The translations under genes were made by a program, and so were the position numbers. From contig NC_079503.1 of assembly GCF_030052815.1 (NCBI RefSeq), forward strand, positions 47,596,735-47,660,734: a DNA stretch of 64,000 bases, given 5' to 3'. The notes under the pieces were generated by a model. It was not told where the DNA came from, made no database searches, and saw only the letters and a program-made list of their open reading frames with translations. Below, piece by piece: positions 57,424 to 64,000 of the stretch. Source of the stretch: Hevea brasiliensis. Taxonomy: Eukaryota > Streptophyta > Magnoliopsida > Malpighiales > Euphorbiaceae. The first letter of the stretch is position 1; every line of letters starts with the position of its first letter.

Positions 57424-59039
57424 ATTTTGAACTCTTCCAACTAACTACCCCTCCATTCCATATGAACACAAAATCGGAGATAGACGTGCTATCATCCACG
57501 TCTGATTGAAAATCAAAATCTATAAAGCCATCTAGTTGAAGATCACCTCCTCCATATATCAAGATTAAATCCTTAGTTCTTCTCAAGTACTTAAGAATAT
57601 TCTTGATAGCTATCTAGTATTCCAAACCTATATTGGATTGAAATCTGCTAGTCAAACTAATAGTGTAAGCGATGTCCAGCCTAGTACAAAACATTACATA
57701 TATTAGATTTCTAATAGCTGAAGCATATAGAATCTTAGCCATATGGTCTCTTTTTTTAGGTGTCTTTGGAGATATATCCTTAGAAAAATGGAAACCATGT
57801 CTTACCGGTAAGAATCTCTTTTAGAATTAAGCATGTTAAACTTCTTTAACACCTTTTCCAAATATAAACTCTGAGATAAATCTATCATTCTTTTCGCTCT
57901 ATCTCTATAGATTTGAATTCCTAGAATGTAGGTTGCTTCCTTTAAGTCCTTCATGGAGAATGTATATGAAAACCAAACTTTTATAGTAGTAAGCATACTG
58001 ATATCATTACCTATTAATAATATATCATCCACATACAAAACAAGGAAAGTGATTACAATCCCACTAACCTTCTTATATACACATGGTTTATCTTTATTTT
58101 TAATAAAACAAAATGATTTAATAGCTTCATCAAAATGGATATTCCAACTCCTCGAAGTTTATTTTAATCCATAAATAGACTGTTTCAGCTTATATACTTT
58201 GGAACCTTCTTAGGATTCAAAATCCTTAGGTTGTTCCATGAATATGTCTTCCTCAATATAACCATTGAAAAAGGCTATTTTAACATCCATTTTCCAAATT
58301 TCATAATCATGGTATCAAGTTATAACTAATAAAATCCTAATGGATTTAAGCATGGAAACAGGCGAGCAGGTTTCCTCATAGTCGATCCCTTGCCTTTGGC
58401 AAAACCCTTTCATAACTAGCCTTGATTTATAGGTCTCTACCTTTCCATCAAAACCAATTTTCTTCTTGAAAACCCATTTATTCCCTATAGGTACAATACC
58501 TTTAGGAGAGTCTATAAGATCCCAAACTTGATTCTTGTACATGGAATCCATTTCGTATTTCATTGCTTTGATCCATTTGGAAGAGTCTATATCTAATATA
58601 GCTTCTTCATAGGTTAAAGGATCATCTCCATGATCTGTTTCCTCATAGAGAAACAACTCTTGTTTATCCTTATGAAGAAAACCATATCTCTTTAGTGGAT
58701 GAGATATGCAGCTTGATCTTTGAGGAAGTGATGTGGATGAATCATCAATAGGTTTAGATTGACTGGATGGATCTATATCCATTTGATCTGTTGTTTGGTT
58801 GGAATTCTCTAATTCCAATTCTATCTACCTTCCTTTACCACCTTTTTGAATAAACTCTTTTTTTAGAAAAATGGCATCTCTACTTATCACAACCCTTTGT
58901 AATGCTGGAAGATAGAAATAATATCCAAAACTATCTTTTGGATATCCAAAAAATCTTCTCTTTTTAGATTTAATCTCTAATTTATCAATATTTAGCTTCT
59001 TAATATAAGCTGGACAACTCTAAATCTTAACATGTTTAA
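57424..59039 (-). pseudogene. Element D pol: RT and RNase H part (decayed)
   Basis: Minus-strand copia pol with many stops. Frames: 58315-58818 (acidic linker, KWVFKKKIG and RT start), 57802-58038 (YVDD at 58024-58035, MKDLKEATYILGIQIYRDRA) and 57424-57586 (RTKDLILIYGGGDLQLDG, ending WKSSK). The linker and integrase end continue in fragments to 59039. More diverged than copia-1 to -4 (for example DSPKG for DPPEG), in line with its age. Interrupted at WKSSK by gypsy-T and at the integrase end by gypsy-E. Confidence 0.88.
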
Positions 59040-60117
59040 TGTAACGCCCCCTTACCCACCCACAGTGAGACCAAGAGGAGATGTTACATTCGGTGCACGG
59101 AGCACCTGTCTCTGTGATATTATTTATTTTGCTTATTTTCTTTATTTACATCATAATTTAACTCTTTTTTGTTAAATGGAGAAACTATAAGAGTTTTTCC
59201 TAAATTTCAACAATTCACCTGTTAAAATAGTGTTCATAACCTGTTAAATTCTCAGTTTCTATATCATTTCCATCACATACAATCATCAAATTTCATCAAT
59301 ATCCATTCTGAACCCAAGTTGCACACACACCAAAAATATCTTTAATTTACAATTTTATTAATCATTTCACAGGGCTAAATTAAGCTTACATCCTTATTAT
59401 TACATTCTCCAAAATAAAGTTTACATAATATTGGTTACAACATAAGGTACACACACATATGAGTAAAAATGTACAATGAGGATGATAAAGATGCATCTAC
59501 CCAGAAGTCTGAGATACAGTGACTTTGAACTTTTCTATAGATCTAATCTATCTCTTGTCAGCCCCTATCTACACTTTATCTACTTTACCAGCGCAAGGAA
59601 ACAAATCTTCGTACTAAGCTAAATAGCTTAGTGGTGCACTCTTAATTTAAAACAATAATTTTCTTTATGCAAGTTAACATATAAAATACTCATAATATTC
59701 ATGCAAGAATATTTAAAAATTTTAAAACAATTATATAACATCATATCATAAAAATAGGTCAATAAATCCATAGTTGTTAATCATACCATTTAATGAGGTG
59801 AAATACACTTTATCATATCTTATTTGAAATTATTGTCGTTATGATCACAATTAAAAACTTTACTCCAATACCCATAGTAACCTATGATAGATGGTATATG
59901 GACTAGATAGTGGGACTCGTGACACTAACCACTCAGTGGTTCTGGTCAGTTTAACACAGGCTTTTATTTTTAGTATTGACTACTCAGTGGCTCTGACCAA
60001 TATAACACTAGTTTTTTTCTTGGTACTGACCACTCGGTGGTTCTGATTAATAGCATGCCCACCTATCCAATCTTATACTCATTGTCTAGGCTTACTTAGC
60101 TCAACTTTCATCATTTA
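59040..60117 (-). repeat. gypsy-E LTR fragment (minus)
   Basis: Starts TGTAACGCCCCCTTACCC, resembling the reversed LTR end at 32764 (TGTGACACCCCTTACCC). Contains three diverged units with CACTCAGTGGTTCTG (59930-60050). Only about 1.1 kb remains before integrase sequence, so a deletion joins LTR to pol near 60115. No gene. Confidence 0.7.
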
Positions 60118-60671
60118 CTTAACAAAATCCATGGTGATACGAACCCATTTCCACTCTGGTATCAATATCGGTTACAACAATCCTGATGGAACTTGATGAT
60201 CTGCCTCAACTTGCTGACATATTAGACATTTAGTCACGTAATCTAAAATGTCCTTCTTCATAGCAAGCCACCAATAATGAGTTTTCAAATCCTGATACAT
60301 CTTTGTGCTCCCTGCATGCATAGCAAAAGAACTACTATGTGCTTCCTTAAGAATGCTTTTCTTAATTCCCTCATCATCAGGTATACATATTCTTCCCTTA
60401 TAGTACAAATAACTTTCTTCTTTGATCTTATATTCAATCTCCTTCCCCTCTTGAATCTGCCTTAGGATGGTTACTAACTTCTCATCCCATTTCTACGCCT
60501 CTTACACTTGTTGTAGCAAATTAGGCTTCACTTGCAACTCAGCTATAATAGCTCCATCTCGTGCTAAAGTTAAACAAGCATTCAAAGATCTTAAAGCTAC
60601 AATGAACTTCCTGCTTGGAGCATCTGCTACTACATTTGCCTTCCCAAGGTAGTAATCAATTGTACAATTAT
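60118..60671 (-). pseudogene. gypsy-E pol fragment: RNase H end and integrase zinc finger
   Basis: Minus strand. Starting at 60671 it encodes a GKANVVADA-type motif, the end of the gypsy RNase H/linker, then a degraded linker. The H2C2 integrase zinc-binding domain follows in the frame 60172-60408 (HSSSFAMHAGSTKMYQDL, HYWWLAMKKDI, CLICQQVEA), then PSGLL, a stop, and the start of the integrase core (PEWKW, MDFVK) to 60118. Order and motifs identify Ty3/gypsy, of the chromovirus type by resemblance. Stops lie in the linker and after PSGLL. The core DDE domain is lost. Confidence 0.88.
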
Positions 60672-63299
60672 TGTGACATCCTCATTTTAGATAGTCCATA
60701 CATTCTACTGTTCTCATGACCAATGTTTGTCCGGATAGCCAGAATGTCTGGAACTATATTTAAACTAGAGTGAGGAGTCACAAATAACCTAAATAATGAT
60801 AAGAAAAATTAAGAACAATTTTAAGAAATGAAATGGAATGAGGTTAAATGAGTCGAAGCTGCGGCGATTGGTAACCCTAAAGGAAAGTGACTGTGAAGAC
60901 ACTTAGTGACCCTAGACCCATGGGGAAACCCTGTGAAATAATTTTTGGGATATAAGTGAAAAGTTATTGAGGCTCAGATGATAATAGAATGTCAAGAAAA
61001 TGCTAGGAAAATTTTATAAATTGGTACAAACAATTTTAGTTAATAAGCAAAATGAAGGGTATTTTGGTCATTTCACCTTCAGAGATGGTTTTTGACCAAC
61101 TTGTCCATTTTAGTAAGTGAGATCCATGTCTTAAAATATGAATAAATATCACTAAAAATTTAATTAAAAATAAGTATAAGAAAAAAGAAAGAAGAAAGAA
61201 AGATAAACCGAAAACCCGGTAAGAGTAAAATTTAGTTAATGAAATTTAAAGGTCCCACGTTGACAAAAAAAATGAAATTTATTAAGTTAATGAAGCCTAA
61301 TTAATTTAATTAATGGAGATTATAAAATGAAATATGATTTTTTAGTTAGTCAAATGAAATGATTACAAAGTTTAACTAAATTACAAGTTTGCCATTACCC
61401 ATAATTTACAACTTTGCCACTTTGTATTTAAATATTATAAATATCATTAAAAAGGAAGAAAAATCAGAAAATTCCTCTCCTTTATAGCCCATCCATTTGG
61501 CACTATTCACCTTCACTCTCCCTTTTATTTTCTTTCACCATTAAAGCTTCATACAAGCTTTGAAACCCTAATTTCCACCACCATACTTATAGCAAATTGA
61601 AAGACTAACCTTGAGTCTTAAATTGAAGAAAATAACCAAGAAAGCAAGAAAATTTAGAGCATAGAGCTACCAAGAATTCTAGCCATAGTGGATTCAAGAA
61701 GGTGAAGCAAGTTTTGGTTGATGGAAAAGGTGATTGGAGGCTAAGGGAAGCAAGAAACTAAGGTTAGTGCTATCAAATCCCTAGGATTTTTAAAGTTATA
61801 CCAAATTGATTTAGCGTTTGCTAAATTTGGAAATTTTAATTGTTGTGTTTTAAATTATGTAATCATGCCTAAATTAAGTTAATTTGACACCCAATTGTTG
61901 ATATGAATTGATGAGATTACCAAACTATTGAGTGGGTGTGATACTGTGTATTGAGGCAGAATATGGACCCCTGAGTCTAGCAGGTTTGGATGGCCATAAG
62001 TAGAGCTAGATAGCTCCAATTGGTATGAGGACAATTGGGGGTGAGACATAGGACATAATGCCACAATTTTCATGAAAAGACCTTGCCCAGAAAACTAACC
62101 TATAGTGACCTAAAATTTTCCTAAATCCAGGTAACCAAAATTTGGACCTGAAAAATGATCAAATGAACAGTGTTTGTCCAAATGACATGATTTTTAAACC
62201 CATGGAAAGCTTAGATGATGTAGAACAACTTTCATGAAGAATAGAAACTCAAATTCTGATCATAACCAATTCAAATTACTAGCTAAAATTAGGACACTAA
62301 AACTGCCAGAAGCCAAAACTGCCCACAATTCTGGACATGACCAATCCGGCCAGTTATGGTAATTTGACCATACCTTGAGCTAAAAAACTCCAAATGGAGT
62401 AATTCAAAAAAGGAATTAAAGAAGACACATTAAGGAACAACTTTAGTGAAGAAAGTTTAGCCAAATTCCCACTCTAAATAGGTCCAATAGAACAGTAAAC
62501 ATATGTAACTAAAACTGAAAATTTAGAAATACATCTAGCAAGCTTTGAATTGTAATTGGCAACTAATTCTAACAAATTTAGAACTCAAAATATGATATGA
62601 TAGTGTGTTTAGAACTTATATACCTATTATTTATTAGATAGTTAAATTTTTCATGAATAGTAAAGTAAATAGTAATCATAATAATATGAAAAATTAAGAT
62701 GAAGACCTAGAACCTTATTTTAGGGACCTAGAACCAATTCCAAGCCTAAGTGCTAAGAATTGTATGACAAGCGATATAGAAATTTCTAAATTTTATAGAC
62801 TGTCTAGGGTCATTAACTAATTAATTATGGTTAGAATTATACTATTTTAAGGTGAATGATTTAAAATGATAAGATTTAAATTAACACATAAAGCAACAAC
62901 TTCCATGAAGGAAGTATGGCTAATGGACTATGCATCTTGGCCAAATTTTTAGAAGGAAATTAAGGCTAAAAATTTGAAATCCATGAAATATTCATGAATT
63001 ACTTGAAATATGAGTGGTAATTCACCTAAATTATGTGAATAGGTAGTTAGGGCCTTTATGCCCATCACTAATAGAATTCATAATATATTAGTAATTCAAC
63101 TTAAAATATGAAATTTTAATTAATATAAGTATATTGTTAAATGTATAAATGAGATGAAGTCATCATGAGGATTTATGTTTCGTTGTATTTAGAATAATAA
63201 TAAAAATAATATCCTACCTAATAAATGATACATGAGTGGAAATAAGGTAAATCATAAATACTTAGTAAGCAAAAATACTTCTTAAATGACAAATGATAA
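60672..63299 (+). repeat. LTR-F: gypsy LTR inserted in gypsy-E pol
   Basis: Begins TGTGACATCCTCATTT and carries the gypsy LTR landmarks in forward order: a diverged palindromic block (60712-60751), GGTCATTTCACCTTCAGAGA, ACTAAGGTTAGTGC (61760) and CTCCAATTGGTATGAGGAC. Closest in layout to the solo LTR 22415-26491. Interrupted at 63300; its end is outside the window. No domain-bearing frame. Confidence 0.75.
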
Positions 63300-64000
63300 T
63301 GTCACACCCTACTCCTCGTAAGATGTTACATGCTCCCATAGTACACCTAATGAATTACTATACTTCGCCGACCGATAACCCATTAAATATACTACAAGGG
63401 ATTTTAAAACAATTTTCGTTCATTTTTTTTAATTGGTGGATAAAATTTTTTTCAGATATTAAAAACATTTATTTAAAGTCCAAATATAAATCAAATTTTT
63501 AGATATTTAAAATCTCTGTAATTTTTACAAAAATTTCGGCAGAGTGCCGTTTATATTTTGAGAAAATAGTTCTTCAAAATCTGAAAATAAAGACACTCAT
63601 AATATATTTCTCAATCACAACTCCATTATTCAATTTCATTTCACAAAACAGCACAAGCAACTCAATACATAGTTTAAATTAAATCAAACATTCAAACCTC
63701 TCATTAAGGTAACAAAATTAATATTTACATTCATGGGATCATTAAAAATTTAGTAGTGCAAAGATTTATAAATACATAAAAGCTCAAGATAACCTTATAA
63801 TAATTTGTATTTAATTATAATCCAAAAATATTTACAAAAGAGTTGGTACAATTGCTCAAAGTAAATTTTATACATATAATTACAGAATCACATCAAAATC
63901 TAAAGTACAAGAGTATACCTATGATATACCCGAAGGTAGTATCACTATGCCTTTCAGTAATCTTGCTCAGCTGCTTTATATTTTCTTTCACCTACGACAA
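63300..64000 (-). repeat. Gypsy LTR (gypsy-T relative), partial at window edge
   Basis: Starts TGTCACACCCTACTCCTCG, the reverse complement of a LTR end like that of gypsy-T (GAGGGGTAGGGTGTGACA). The following 200 bp matches the reverse of 44650-44830 (CCTAATGAATTACTA, CCATTAAATATACTACAAGG). It runs off the window. The 69-aa frame 63293-63502 spans the LTR junction and is not a gene. Confidence 0.82.

Larger units (their letters stand above)
21879..59039 (-). mobile_element. Element D: old copia element broken by nested insertions
   Basis: Pieces in order on the plus strand: 3' LTR 21879-22414 and 26492-28001; polypurine tract and pol end 28002-28341; RNase H piece 41099-41157; RNase H, RT and linker 57424-59039. 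Removing the insertions between them restores collinearity with other copies: pol end, the EAEY-motif piece, then the WKSSK piece. The right end is cut by gypsy-E at 59040; integrase, gag and 5' LTR must lie beyond the window or be lost. It is a diverged relative of copia-1 to -4: its LTR start TGTAGGC equals that of the solo LTR at 17879. Confidence 0.85.

Overview
This window is intergenic heterochromatin from a repeat-rich plant nuclear genome, most likely a eudicot. Evidence: four related Ty1/copia retrotransposons, several Ty3/gypsy LTRs of 2-4 kb, a Cassandra-type TRIM carrying 5S rRNA sequence, a tRNA-derived SINE-like unit, AT-rich DNA, and initiator-tRNA-Met primer sites (TGGTATCAGAGC). 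I cannot fix the species; a woody eudicot such as a Euphorbiaceae member is only a guess. I found no intact host gene, no rRNA or tRNA gene and no CRISPR. All long open frames are broken gag-pol pieces.

Layout. (1) 1-11015: remnant of a minus-strand gypsy LTR, split by copia-1 (96-9608, minus, target-site duplication [TSD] AAAAT). (2) 11016-15688: copia-2, minus, truncated in integrase; then Cassandra (15689-16158). (3) 16159-21294: another minus gypsy LTR remnant, holding a solo copia LTR (17879-19971). (4) 21295-21878: unassigned sequence with a TATA motif. (5) 21879 to 59039: one old minus-strand copia element ('element D') cut into five pieces. The insertions are a solo gypsy LTR (22415-26491, TSD ATGGA), copia-3 (28342-41098, TSD GATCC), and gypsy-T (41158-57423), plus gypsy-E starting at 59040. 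copia-3 itself holds an inverted-LTR composite (32243-35005), and gypsy-T holds copia-4 (47082-57108, plus, TSD TGTTG). (6) 59040-64000: gypsy-E (minus), split by LTR-F (plus, from 60672), itself split by a minus gypsy LTR from 63300.

All four younger copia copies belong to one family: LTR about 2.1 kb (TGTTAG...TTCA), Met PBS, a 1.8-kb leader with a palindromic tandem array and a three-fold 20-nt motif, gag, CCHC knuckle, protease, integrase, RT, RNase H, and PPT AGTGGGAGAT. By-eye LTR-pair differences in samples of 240-300 bp are about 1.7% (copia-4), 2.1% (copia-1), 2.9% (gypsy-T) and 3.4% (copia-3). This agrees with copia-4 being younger than its host gypsy-T. None encodes an uninterrupted polyprotein. 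copia-1 and copia-2 share a protease deletion and a triplicated knuckle segment, which marks a non-autonomous sublineage. The most unusual object is the inverted-LTR composite inside copia-3.
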